DNA from: an uncultured Acetatifactor sp.
GTDB lineage: Bacteria; Bacillota; Clostridia; Lachnospirales; Lachnospiraceae
Assembly (NCBI GenBank): GCA_910578995.1
Contig: CAJTSY010000005.1
Span: 21,905-82,851, forward strand
Length of the DNA stretch: 60,947 bases
Direction of reading: 5' to 3'
This document shows, one piece after another, positions 53,740-60,947 of the stretch. The notes beneath the pieces are model-generated. The model was given only the letters and a program-made list of their open reading frames with translations. It was not told the DNA's origin and searched no databases. How positions within the stretch are numbered: position 1 is the first letter of the stretch; each line of letters starts with the position of its first letter. The translations under genes were made by a program, and so were the position numbers.

Positions 53740-53768
53740 ATAATACATCGTGCCGTATAATTTGTCAA
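53740..53768 (-). promoter_or_regulatory. promoter of the methyltransferase-FkbH-ACP-GNAT operon
   Basis: TTGACA (53768-53763), 17 bp, TATTAT (53745-53740) on the minus strand: a near-consensus sigma-A promoter. All four genes downstream are tightly spaced (58, 3 and 2 bp), so they probably form one transcript. Confidence 0.65.
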
Positions 53769-53952
53769 TATTCTGCGAGATAGAATTAATTTCGCTGTAC
53801 CCTATATCCGAGTATTAGCCAAAAAGAATATGCGAAATAACATCATCCCTTTAAAATAATAACGTACCATTCATCTTATATCACTTTTATGGTAATACTC
53901 AAAGCCATTTTAGGGCAGACTCCTCCCTCCACACATTCAGGTACTTTCTCAA

Positions 53953-54330
53953 CTATGCATACAGTCGGCCCAAATGGCTAGTATTTCCCTTTTCTATACT
54001 GGCTTTCGCCATCCCAAGATATACAAGGAATGTTACTGTAAGGAACATTCTCATTTTTCCAAGTCCTCTTACGGTATGCCTCTCAAATTTATAATCCCTG
54101 TTCAGACGCCCGTTTATTCGCTCTATCCCACTCCTTTTGGCATAAAGCCGCTTCCATTTGTGGGAATTCCTCGCCACCGGGGTGAATATCCGCCTGTCCT
54201 CGCTGCACTGGATCCGGAATATCCTTTTGTCATTTCTGGATACATGGAAGCCATACCTCAGGCTGTCCGTACTTTCATAGCCAAAGGTATCTGCTTCTTT
54301 ATCCTCATTGTATAATTTGGCAAAAAACAT
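53953..54330 (-). pseudogene. C-terminal fragment of a DDE transposase (IS1182-like)
   Basis: The 125 codons match the end of IS1182-type DDE transposases: SHKWKRLYAKRSGIERINGR and LNRDYKFERHTVRGLGKMRM, with the catalytic Glu in SGIERINGR. The N-terminal two thirds and any flanking inverted repeat are missing. It marks the left boundary of the AT-rich accessory island. Confidence 0.78.
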
Positions 54331-54341
54331 ACAAACTATAT

Positions 54342-54372
54342 TTTGACATATCTATTGACCTTTTAGGTATAA
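54342..54372 (+). promoter_or_regulatory. promoter of the AbiE-type pair
   Basis: TTGACA near 54342 is followed after about 19 bp by TATAAA within TATAAATATAG. The start point would lie at about 54378, which argues for translation starts downstream of the first ATG at 54383. Confidence 0.4.
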
Positions 54373-54409
54373 ATATAGTAGTATGGAGGTGGAAGGAGTG
54401 GATACCTGT

Positions 54410-55036
54410 ATGCTGAAGGAATATCTGGAAAAAAACTATGGTTACAACGAACCGATCTTCATAAACGAGATCCGGCTGGATGGGCTTAATGACAATGCCC
54501 TGCGCCAGTATTTCAAACGGATGCTCAAGTCAGGCGATCTGGCCCGTTTTGATACCGGGATTTATTATCTCCCAAAAGCGTCACGGCTGCTGAAAAAAAG
54601 TTATTTAGATCCCATGAAAGTCATTATACGCAAATATGTCCAAAGTACAACAGAAACCTATGGATATTTTGCCGGAGCTACTTTTGCCAATCAGATTGGT
54701 CTGACAACCCAAATGGCGGCAACACTGGAGATCGTAACGTCAAAAGAATCGACAAAGGGGCGTACCGTCACCGTAGGCTCCCAGGCTGTCCGGCTGAAAA
54801 GGCCAGCCACGGCTATAACATCGGAAAACGCCGGGCTGCTCCAGTTTTTGGATGCCGTTTCCCAGGCAGAAAAATATTCCGAGCTTTCTGATTCTGATAC
54901 TGGGATTCTTCTGAAAAACTATGCAAAGCAGCAAAATTACAGTAAGGAGCTTCTTTCCGGCGTGCTGCCTGGCATTACGGGTTCTGCTGCAAAAAAACTG
55001 ATTGAATGGGGAATTATTTATGAATTTACATCATGA
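54410..55036 (+). CDS. abiEi: AbiEi-like antitoxin of a type IV toxin-antitoxin pair
   Basis: The 208-residue protein opens MLKEYLEKNYGYNEPIFINE and has an N-terminal winged helix (NDNALRQYFKRMLKSGDLAR, then FDTGIYYLPK) that fits the AbiEi/DUF6088 family. AbiEi represses the abiE operon and counteracts the AbiEii nucleotidyltransferase. I prefer ATG 54410, which has AAGGAG upstream; ATG 54383 and GTG 54398 are alternatives in the same frame. It overlaps the toxin gene by 17 bp. Confidence 0.85.
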   Translation: MLKEYLEKNYGYNEPIFINEIRLDGLNDNALRQYFKRMLKSGDLARFDTGIYYLPKASRLLKKSYLDPMKVIIRKYVQSTTETYGYFAGATFANQIGLTTQMAATLEIVTSKESTKGRTVTVGSQAVRLKRPATAITSENAGLLQFLDAVSQAEKYSELSDSDTGILLKNYAKQQNYSKELLSGVLPGITGSAAKKLIEWGIIYEFTS

Positions 55037-55940
55037 CCACGAAGCATTCAGCGAGCTTATCATCGCTGCTTCTAACGAACTGCATATACCTCCCGGAATC
55101 ATTGAAAAAGATTATTATGTTACACTTGCTCTCCGGGAGCTGGCCTCCAGGGTAAAGGGAATGGTCTTTAAGGGTGGGACATCCCTGACAAAATGCTATC
55201 AGATTTTGGATCGCTTCTCAGAGGATATTGATATTTCCTATGCAGCATCAGAGGGCATCCCTGGCGAAAGTCGCAAGCGGCAGCTAAAAAAGGCGGTTGT
55301 TTCTTCCATAGAGTCTATGGGGTTCTCTGTTGCAAATCTTGAAGAAACCCGCAGCCGGCGCAGTTATAACTGTTACAGAGCCAGTTATTCCAGCATTTAT
55401 TCCCCATTGTTGGAATTAAAGCCGGAATTGGTCATTGAGACCTATATTGCGCTGTTACCCTTTCCGACAGTAAACCGTATGGCCGATAATTATATATATC
55501 GTTTTCTGAAAATGACGGAACAGGAAGGGCTGGCAGAAGAATTTGACCTTGCGCCTTTTGAGATTACAACACAGGCGATTGAACGGACTCTGATTGATAA
55601 GGTTTTTGCCATCTGTGACTATTACCTGTCAGACAAGGTTGATCGGCATTCAAGGCATTTATATGATATCTACAAGATTATGGAATATACGAAGCCGGAT
55701 GCATCTTTGTCAGGACTTGTTCAGGAAGTTCGGAGCTTGCGGGAGCCTCTTCCAGTCTGCCCGTCTGCTAAAACAGGGGTATGTATCAATGATATTCTGG
55801 CAGAGATTGTGGATAAGGAAATATATCGGAATGATTACGAAACAGTTACCAGCAGGTTCTTATTTACATATCTTCCTTACGAAACGGCCATAGATGGGAT
55901 AAAGGAAATTATCAGCGGAGGATATTTTAGAATTCTTTAA
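55020..55940 (+). CDS. abiEii: AbiEii-like nucleotidyltransferase toxin
   Basis: The 306-residue protein has the DNA-polymerase-beta-like motif FKGGTSLTKCYQILDRFSED followed by IDIS (the two metal-binding Asp), and an EKDYYVTLALREL N-terminal motif of the AbiEii/AbiGii family. Members stop growth after phage infection by pyrimidine addition to tRNA ends. Catalytic residues look intact. The start at 55020 has GGGGAA upstream and overlaps abiEi. Confidence 0.87.
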   Translation: MNLHHDHEAFSELIIAASNELHIPPGIIEKDYYVTLALRELASRVKGMVFKGGTSLTKCYQILDRFSEDIDISYAASEGIPGESRKRQLKKAVVSSIESMGFSVANLEETRSRRSYNCYRASYSSIYSPLLELKPELVIETYIALLPFPTVNRMADNYIYRFLKMTEQEGLAEEFDLAPFEITTQAIERTLIDKVFAICDYYLSDKVDRHSRHLYDIYKIMEYTKPDASLSGLVQEVRSLREPLPVCPSAKTGVCINDILAEIVDKEIYRNDYETVTSRFLFTYLPYETAIDGIKEIISGGYFRIL

Positions 55941-56020
55941 TGAGGCCACTTTGTTATAGACTAGATAATATGAGATTGAGTAAAAAATGGTATTTAGGGA
56001 GAGAGGTATTGTAGTATGAT

Positions 56021-56301
56021 ATGTCAACAGCATTTGATAAATTTGGCATACAATGGAGCAAATTATTTCCAGGATAGAAAATAGTGGGGAGGTTAATGCT
56101 CCTGTTGATAATGATAAGCCGATTGTTACTAGAGATAGTGATCGAACAAGGATGACAAATTGGAAAAATAGATTATCTAAAAAGCTACAAGAATTAGATG
56201 TTTTGTTTGATAATGATTGTACATATTCTCATAGAGGTTCCGTAATTACTGAGAATACTTTATTTGAAGGCAATCATTATATAGAATGCTATTTGATATA
56301 G
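56021..56301 (+). pseudogene. possible remnant of a CBASS CD-NTase
   Basis: A frame from ATG 56021 reads MSTAFDKFG and is soon lost. A second frame from 56053 reads MEQIISRIENSGEVNAPVDN, then DRTRMTNWKNRLSKKLQEL and DNDCTYS. The latter resembles the C-terminal helical tail of SMODS-type nucleotidyltransferases, which act just upstream of 2TM-NUDIX effectors in CBASS. The catalytic core (GS and DxD motifs) is absent, so the synthase would be dead. The similarity is weak and I lean on the gene next door. Confidence 0.45.
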
Positions 56302-56376
56302 AATAATGTTTGTATTGCAATAGGAGGTTCCAGTTGGAATTTCATAAAAATGGAGATAATAGGAGGCAGGAGATAA

Positions 56377-57294
56377 TTGAAAGCCAAAATACTAAAATGT
56401 GGTGCATTATTAGTTTTATCTGTAGTGGCAATCTTGATTATGGTAATTTTTGAAGTAAATGATTTGCCTGTTGGCAGTTCTTTAGGTGGGTTAGTTGTAG
56501 GATTTACATTGGAGCCTCTTTGGGTAAGCATTGTCGATTTTACAGATAATACAAGTTGGAAAGCTTCTCAAAGAAAACTTCAGCGGGGGAAATTTATTGA
56601 TAAAAATACAGAAGTGAGAATTTCATTTGCATATTTATTTAGGATTAAAGTCAATGGAAAATACTTTTTAGTAAGGAATGAACGTGGGACAGGCAAATAT
56701 CAGCCTGTGGGTGGTGTATATAAAGTACATTCTGAAGAAGCGAATTATTTAAGACAAAATTTTTTTGCCGAAGATGATAATAAAATTCCAGTAGATGAAT
56801 CATCAAAAGGAGATTATAGACTTCGATTTAAAAATCGGTATTTACGAAGATTTGTAAGAAGGTTTGATGAGACATCAGATAGAGAAATGATAACTGATTT
56901 GAATCGTGAATTTAAAGAAGAAATATTTAATACAAGGATATTAGCACAGGAGACATTTGGGACACTAACTTATACTTATTGTGGGCGCTATATGACAGAT
57001 TTGAGGTATGGGGAACATTTTCAGTGTTATGAATTGCTTTTGGCGGACGTTGTCCAAGTTGAATTGACTGAGGAGCAGGAGAAACAATTTATAACATTGA
57101 TGGGAGAAACGTCAGATAAATATATATTCGCATCTGATGAAGAAATAAAATCTTTGGGAGTAAAAGCAGGTAGCAATGAGCTGGCAGAAAAGATAGGGGA
57201 TCATACAAAAAAGATATTGATGGAGAATGCGAATTCCCTTATCAGACCGAGGAAAGAAATGTATCAACATAGGAAATATACATGTTCATTTTAA
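56377..57294 (+). CDS. cap16: 2TM-NUDIX CBASS effector (SMODS-associated NUDIX, Cap16-like)
   Basis: The 305-residue protein has two N-terminal helices (KCGALLVLSVVAILIMVIFE and SLGGLVVGFTLEPLWVSIV) and a C-terminal NUDIX-like domain (FRIKVNGKYFLVRNERGTG, YQPVGGVYKVH, and a NUDIX-box core LNREFKEEI). This order matches effectors that disrupt membranes when a CD-NTase makes cyclic nucleotides. It starts at TTG 56377 with AGGAGG upstream. The DNA is much more AT-rich than the rest of the window, a sign of transfer. Only remnants of a cyclase are upstream, so the system may be inactive or rely on a cyclase elsewhere. Confidence 0.75.
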   Translation: MKAKILKCGALLVLSVVAILIMVIFEVNDLPVGSSLGGLVVGFTLEPLWVSIVDFTDNTSWKASQRKLQRGKFIDKNTEVRISFAYLFRIKVNGKYFLVRNERGTGKYQPVGGVYKVHSEEANYLRQNFFAEDDNKIPVDESSKGDYRLRFKNRYLRRFVRRFDETSDREMITDLNREFKEEIFNTRILAQETFGTLTYTYCGRYMTDLRYGEHFQCYELLLADVVQVELTEEQEKQFITLMGETSDKYIFASDEEIKSLGVKAGSNELAEKIGDHTKKILMENANSLIRPRKEMYQHRKYTCSF

Positions 57295-57304
57295 TTTTAC
57301 ATAG

Positions 57305-57340
57305 CCGATTGATTTTCAAAAACAAGAATCAATCGGTTTT
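57305..57340 (+). terminator. intrinsic terminator after the NUDIX effector
   Basis: CCGATTGATT (57305-57314) pairs with AATCAATCGG (57327-57336), followed by TTTT. It ends the effector transcript. Confidence 0.75.
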
Positions 57341-57391
57341 CCATAGTCCTTTTAAGCTTTTCTTTTTTGTTTTCTTCATATAATAAGTCGT

Positions 57392-57595
57392 CTAGCCTGG
57401 CTTTGGCCAGGTTGGCGCATTTGTGTCAGTCCTGTTGACATAGTCTGTGAAGGAATCTCTCTCAATCCGTAACTGTCTCCCAATCCTTTTTCCTTTGAAA
57501 TAGTGGTTCTTCAGCAGGAAGTTCCGTATCGTGTTGGTGCTGGCTCCTATAATCTCCGCGGCTTCGCGGACTGTAATGTATCTGCATTCTGTCAT
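57392..57595 (-). CDS. excisionase-family DNA-binding protein
   Basis: The 67-residue protein contains a MerR-like/Xis helix-turn-helix: YITVREAAEIIGASTNTIRN, then KGKRIGRQLRIERDSF. AAGGAG precedes the ATG. Such proteins control excision of integrative elements; no integrase is in the window. It supports the view that this end is a mobile island. Confidence 0.8.
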   Translation of the reverse strand: MTECRYITVREAAEIIGASTNTIRNFLLKNHYFKGKRIGRQLRIERDSFTDYVNRTDTNAPTWPKPG

Positions 57596-57699
57596 GGCCG
57601 TCTCCTTTTATTACGCTACTGTTTGCATGCAGACAAAAGTCAAAATGAAGAGATGGATGAACAGGCTTTTCATGTAAAGAAACGAGGAGATTGACGGGC

Positions 57700-57999
57700 A
57701 TGATGAATCAAAAGAGTACAGAACAGGATAAAATCAAAAATGCGACAACAGCAAGCTGTAAATATTCCATGCATACGATGTCATTTGGCGTAAGGCTTAC
57801 TCACAGAGGGGCAAAAACAATCAGAGAAAAGTTGGTGGCCTATTGTGAAGCAGAAGGGCTTCAGTATTATGAACGTAAAAATGAATGGGTTGGTACAAAG
57901 GAATTGATATTTCCCGGATTTTTAGCTTATGTGCCTGGACCATCCGATAGGATATATCAAAGACCAGAACGCGAACCTACCGAGGTAGCGGAGAAATAA
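57700..57999 (+). CDS. hypothetical protein of a mobile island
   Basis: The roughly 99-residue protein contains a basic N-terminus and SFGVRLTHRGAKTIREKLVA, GLQYYERKNEWVGTKELIF. GAGGAG lies 12 nt before ATG 57700. I do not recognise a family. It may be a small element-encoded regulator. Confidence 0.5.
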   Translation: MMNQKSTEQDKIKNATTASCKYSMHTMSFGVRLTHRGAKTIREKLVAYCEAEGLQYYERKNEWVGTKELIFPGFLAYVPGPSDRIYQRPEREPTEVAEK

Positions 58000-58071
58000 A
58001 AGACATATAAGAAAGCGGCACATCAAAAACCAATGGACAAAGAAGAAAATGCCAGAACCGATTATTGGCAG

Positions 58072-58242
58072 ATGCTAGTATGACCCTCACCAATTAACCA
58101 CATGTTTCACTTGTCTAAATTTCCGTCTGCGTCGTTGTCGTCGGTCAACGATGCCACCGCATCGCCTCCCTCCTCCGCCTAGCAGGCCGAAAATTTATCC
58201 TTCGTGAAACATAGTGGTAATTGGTGTGGGTCATACTAGCAT
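58072..58242. mobile_element. MITE-like element with long terminal inverted repeats
   Basis: The left end (ATGCTAGTATGACCCTCACC) and right end (GGTGTGGGTCATACTAGCAT) are complementary, and the match continues inward through AATTA, CCAC, TGTTTCAC and AAATTTT-like blocks for about 50 bp. The centre has a further stem (GTCGTTG/CAACGAT). There is no coding capacity. The element lies directly against the stop codon of the XRE gene, so it either inserted there or supplies the end of that transcript. Confidence 0.75.
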
Positions 58243-58545
58243 TTAGTGTCGACATGGACTATCCCGCTTTTCAGAACTGGAATCCGGCAATTTTGCATCA
58301 TATGCAAGCGGAGGGAAGAAAGACTCGATGGACGTACCTAAGACGGATGCCAGACCGAACAGCTCGATATCGGTGACGGTACGCGAGCCGTCCTCTATAC
58401 GCGAGATGGAGCCGCGGCATACATATATGGCCAAAGTCTCAAGTCGTACGGACAGTTCCTTTTGACTGTATTTCCTCTTCTTCCTGAAATAGCGCACCTG
58501 CGGGCCGACGATATTGTTCTTCTCTCCATCAATGATTCTGGGCAT
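58243..58545 (-). CDS. XRE-family transcriptional repressor
   Basis: The 100-residue protein has a Cro/CI-type helix-turn-helix (VGPQVRYFRKKRKYSQKELS, GSISRIEDGSRTVTDIELFG). The last few codons run into the MITE-like element, so its C-terminus may be altered. GAGAGGGGAG precedes the ATG. Two 17-bp palindromes upstream are probable operators for this or a similar dimer. It is divergent from the WYL fragment. Confidence 0.82.
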   Translation of the reverse strand: MPRIIDGEKNNIVGPQVRYFRKKRKYSQKELSVRLETLAIYVCRGSISRIEDGSRTVTDIELFGLASVLGTSIESFFPPLAYDAKLPDSSSEKRDSPCRH

Positions 58546-58592
58546 ACAAACCGACTCCCCTCTCTAAAATAGGAAAATAAGAAATGACAAAA

Positions 58593-58658
58593 TGTCTTGT
58601 AACAAGACAAAATCTATGGTATCATATGCCGTGAGGAAATCTGTCCTATAACAGGACA
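58593..58658 (+). promoter_or_regulatory. promoter with two 17-bp palindromic operators
   Basis: TGTCTTGTAACAAGACA (58593-58609) and TGTCCTATAACAGGACA (58642-58658) are near-perfect palindromes sharing TGTC-Y-T-R-TAACA-R-GACA. The first overlaps a -35 TTGTAA (58598-58603), with TATCAT (58620-58625) as -10; the second lies at or after the transcription start. This is the expected design for the divergent XRE repressor. Confidence 0.75.
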
Positions 58659-58734
58659 AGATGAAAATAAAGTTGCTTTTGAGGGAGCAAGCGTATCAAG
58701 GGCAGCTTGGATAGAAAGAATCAGGGAGCTGAAA

Positions 58735-59010
58735 GTGCTGGAGGAACATTTTCATATCCCCTACAGCAGTCGGTTCGAGGAAGGGGAGTTCCGGAAGCGG
58801 ATTCAGTTTATGTACGGCGGGAAGCTACGGAAGGTGAAGTTCAAATACCGCGGTGAAAACGTGGAGGCCATATTGGACAGGCTGCCTACAGCTAAGATAC
58901 TGGACGAGGAAGACGGAATATGCACCATGTCGGCCGAGGTCTTTGGGAAGGGAATTGATATGTGGATGAGGAGTCAGGGAGACAACGTTTTTGATATAAG
59001 GATAAGCTAA
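58735..59010 (+). pseudogene. C-terminal fragment of a WYL-domain protein
   Basis: The 91 codons contain FEEGEFRKRIQFMYGGKLRK and VFGKGIDMWMRSQGDNV, which resemble the end of WYL-domain regulators. The frame is open for about 30 further codons upstream (to about 58640) but without a start codon, and the DNA-binding and WYL core parts are missing. GTG 58735 is the first possible start. Expression would come from the operator-controlled promoter upstream. Confidence 0.55.
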
Positions 59011-59022
59011 ATCTATACAGAA

Positions 59023-59181
59023 ATGTTGGACATGGAAGCTGTCAGGATGGATTTTAGGATTTGCTATATTCCTTGTCTTAAGATGTTAGTCCTGGGAGAA
59101 ATTTTTGAGAAAACCTTTATGGAAGAGAATTCCGGGGATCAGAAGCAGGATTTTGGCATAGAAGAGGGCGGCACAGATTGA
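59023..59181 (+). CDS. possible small protein
   Basis: The 52-codon frame starts MLDMEAVRMDFRICYIPCLK. Its TGA overlaps an ATG of a further 24-codon frame (from 59181) that runs into the next gene's start. No ribosome site is clear and I do not recognise it. It may be a remnant of a longer gene. Confidence 0.25.
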   Translation: MLDMEAVRMDFRICYIPCLKMLVLGEIFEKTFMEENSGDQKQDFGIEEGGTD

Positions 59182-59232
59182 TGCGGGCAATTGCAGAAAT
59201 GTGTGCTCTGGAAGCATTGATAGGAAAGCTGG

Positions 59233-60171
59233 ATGATTATCGGAAAGCTAGGATTTGAGATTCTTGAAGCGGATGGAGGATGGAAAGTGGGAAGAGACAG
59301 TATTCAGACAGCGGTTCAGGTATTTCAATATTTGGCGGAGGCCTGCAGCGAAGGAGGAATGGAAAGCGCGGACAAGTCAATCATAAATCAAGCCACGGAT
59401 ATTGTAGAGCTGATCAAAAAAATCCGAAGTCCTGTCGCCACGGATGATAATGAGGTGGAAAAGTATATTAAATTGTTCGATTTGCAGAATCCTGGAAACA
59501 TGATTCGGTTTTTTGTTGAAGGATATGTTTCTACGATAGAAGGATGTTATGAAAATCTGAATGAGCTGAAGGCCGAAAATCTTCAGATGATTCTTGGCGA
59601 GATTGTCAGTGCTGCCAGAATGATTCGAATGGGCATTGACAATCCTGATATGAGGGATGAGACATTGAGCTATGCCCAGCATGATCTTTCGAATGCAAGC
59701 GGAAAATTAGAAAGGCTGCTGCCAGGTTATATACATAAAATAGGAGAGATTGACAACAGAAGCCGATGGCGTTTTTTCCTGAAGGCGAGGACATCTCTAA
59801 GTGATATCGATACGAACGTCAGATGCGCGAAACACGCAGTGGAGGGGTTGGGTATCGCCGTGAGACTGCAGATGCTCATAGCGGTGCAGCGGAACATGGA
59901 GATAGGGAATTCCGTCACGACTCCTTACTTGAATTTCATGAAATCAACCGTCACAGGCGATGTGTGCAAGCTGCTGAATGCCTATGATAAAGACAAGCAA
60001 GAAGGATATTGGGGAAGGATTCCACAAAAAATTGAAACCACAGAAGCGGTGATTGAAGTATTCGAAAGGTACAGAGATGATACAAAGAAACAAATCAATC
60101 GAAAAGGAGGTTTTTTCACATGGCTAACTACAATAGGGAAGAGGCAGAGAAACAAGGAAATGCAGCAGTAG
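59233..60171 (+). CDS. helical hypothetical protein of the EcsC operon
   Basis: The 312-residue protein appears fully helical and soluble, with no membrane segment and no motif I recognise. AGGAAAG precedes the ATG. It overlaps the next small gene by 52 bp, so the two are likely co-expressed. The context with an EcsC-like protein in a defence-rich island suggests an accessory role, but nothing more can be said. Confidence 0.6.
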   Translation: MIIGKLGFEILEADGGWKVGRDSIQTAVQVFQYLAEACSEGGMESADKSIINQATDIVELIKKIRSPVATDDNEVEKYIKLFDLQNPGNMIRFFVEGYVSTIEGCYENLNELKAENLQMILGEIVSAARMIRMGIDNPDMRDETLSYAQHDLSNASGKLERLLPGYIHKIGEIDNRSRWRFFLKARTSLSDIDTNVRCAKHAVEGLGIAVRLQMLIAVQRNMEIGNSVTTPYLNFMKSTVTGDVCKLLNAYDKDKQEGYWGRIPQKIETTEAVIEVFERYRDDTKKQINRKGGFFTWLTTIGKRQRNKEMQQ

Positions 60172-60332
60172 GGGTGGCAGGAGCGTTATTATTAGGGCTT
60201 GCGGGTGTTGTGGGCGCTGTTATCAAAGAAGTGCGCGATTCTGCGAAAAAGCAGGACGTTTATGAGGATGTGATTGCACAGAAGGACAAAGAGATTGAAG
60301 CCTTAAAAAGGAAAGGTAAAAGATGGGGGTAA
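60120..60332 (+). CDS. small membrane protein with coiled-coil tail
   Basis: The 70-residue protein has one Gly/Ala/Leu-rich membrane helix (GVAGALLLGLAGVVGAVI) followed by a charged coiled coil (DVIAQKDKEIEALKRKGK). AAAAGGAGG lies just before the ATG at 60120. It sits between the helical hypothetical and the EcsC-like gene and overlaps both. The family is unknown. Confidence 0.65.
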   Translation: MANYNREEAEKQGNAAVGVAGALLLGLAGVVGAVIKEVRDSAKKQDVYEDVIAQKDKEIEALKRKGKRWG

Positions 60333-60947
60333 CGAATATGGGGCAGGACATTTTTGGAAAATTTCTTGAGAAGGTAGGAAGTGTGCCGGGAATACGGATT
60401 GACAGAGATAGCTTTCTGCGAACCACATTTGGCAGAAGCCATAGGAAGGAACTTGACCGGATAATTATGCAGGGCCCCATAGCGGCAGGAATTCCTTTAA
60501 ACGAAATCAGTGTGATTGCCGATCAGTCAATTAAGAAAGAGGCTATAGAAGTGACGGCGGTGTCTGCCGGTACGGGGGTGTTTGGGGGGCTGCCGCGTTG
60601 ATAGCGGTACCTGCAGATATCGTTCAATTTTATGGACATCAGTTCAGAATGATACAGAAATTGATGTATCTATATGGCTGGGATGAAGATGTATTTGACC
60701 AAAATGGATATATGGATGATGCAACGACTAACATGTTGATACTCTATATGGGCGTTATGTCTGGAGTAGGGGCAGCCGGAAAGGCGCTTGGCCATATTGC
60801 CAAAGTGGCTGCAAAAAGGTTGATCAGGGATGTCCCTGTTCGTATTATCAAGGCAGCGGTTACAAAACAGGCATTTAGAAAAACGCTCACGCAGATTGTC
60901 AAGATAATTGGGGTCAAGACATCGGCTAAATTAGCATTAGTCACTAG
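60323..60947 (+). pseudogene. EcsC-family-like protein, frameshifted at a G6 tract and cut by the window end
   Basis: The first frame encodes MGQDIFGKFLEKVGSVPGIR, then IDRDSFLRTTFGRSHRKELD, and stops at 60601. In the +1-restored frame the sequence goes on AALIAVPADIVQFYGHQFRM, IQKLMYLYGWDED and NMLILYMGVMSGVGAAG, the signature of EcsC-domain proteins, and stays open to the window end. One extra G in the run at 60584-60589 would give one continuous gene. It may be phase-variable, inactive or a sequence error. The ATG at 60323 has AAAGGAAAGG upstream and overlaps the previous gene. Confidence 0.65.

Overview
The window reads as chromosomal DNA of a gut-type Lachnospiraceae (Clostridia). It has GC-rich codon use, strong AGGAGG-type ribosome sites, many paired sensor kinases and regulators, CUT1 sugar transporters with LplB-like permeases, YesM/YesN pairs, FtsEX with a coiled-coil M23 protein, and DUF1703 ATPases. 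No rRNA, tRNA or CRISPR array was seen. The last 7 kb is visibly AT-richer and made of mobile, defence and broken genes.

Layout. 1-5.4 kb: the 3' part of a solute-binding protein gene, a BlaI-type repressor with a remnant of its M56 partner, and an AgrC/AgrA-like two-component system. 5.4-13 kb: a DUF1703 fragment, a PIN toxin pair, an ABC-2 exporter, a second LytTR/GHKL two-component pair and an intact DUF1703 ATPase. 13-17 kb: a MacB/BceB-type ABC system. 17-26.6 kb: housekeeping-like genes, namely a CPBP protease, acyl-ACP thioesterase, CvfB-like RNA-binding protein, YjfB-like protein, CdaR/PucR regulator, FtsE, FtsX, an M23 hydrolase and an S41 protease. The last four form a cell-wall or division block.

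26.6-37.2 kb: a carbohydrate locus with a GH127 enzyme, two permeases and a lipoprotein on the minus strand, and a divergent YesM kinase and YesN regulator. A collapsed DUF1703 gene lies between kinase and regulator. 37.4-48.6 kb: a second carbohydrate locus, read leftwards from a GntR/LacI regulator: sialic acid lyase, sialidase, solute-binding lipoprotein, two permeases and a D-lyxose-type isomerase. A GH3 glycosidase and remnants of a GH20 enzyme and a toxin-antitoxin pair follow. Between the sialidase and the binding protein lie two tandem 95-nt elements whose stems differ in sequence but remain paired. They look like a structured RNA and are the most interesting non-coding signal here.

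48.7-53.8 kb: a kinase/permease pseudogene junction, then a compact minus-strand cluster of a TylF-like methyltransferase, FkbH, an acyl carrier protein and a GNAT-VOC fusion. I infer that it makes and transfers an activated, possibly O-methylated, glyceryl group. 53.9-60.9 kb: accessory island with a transposase fragment, AbiE toxin-antitoxin pair, remnant CD-NTase beside a 2TM-NUDIX CBASS effector, an excisionase-like protein, a MITE-like element, an XRE repressor with two palindromic operators, a WYL fragment and an operon ending in an EcsC-like gene interrupted by a G-tract frameshift.

Two themes cross the window. In-frame repeat or low-complexity inserts occur in many otherwise conserved proteins. 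Three genes have their reading frame broken at a homopolymer tract (A10, T7, G6).
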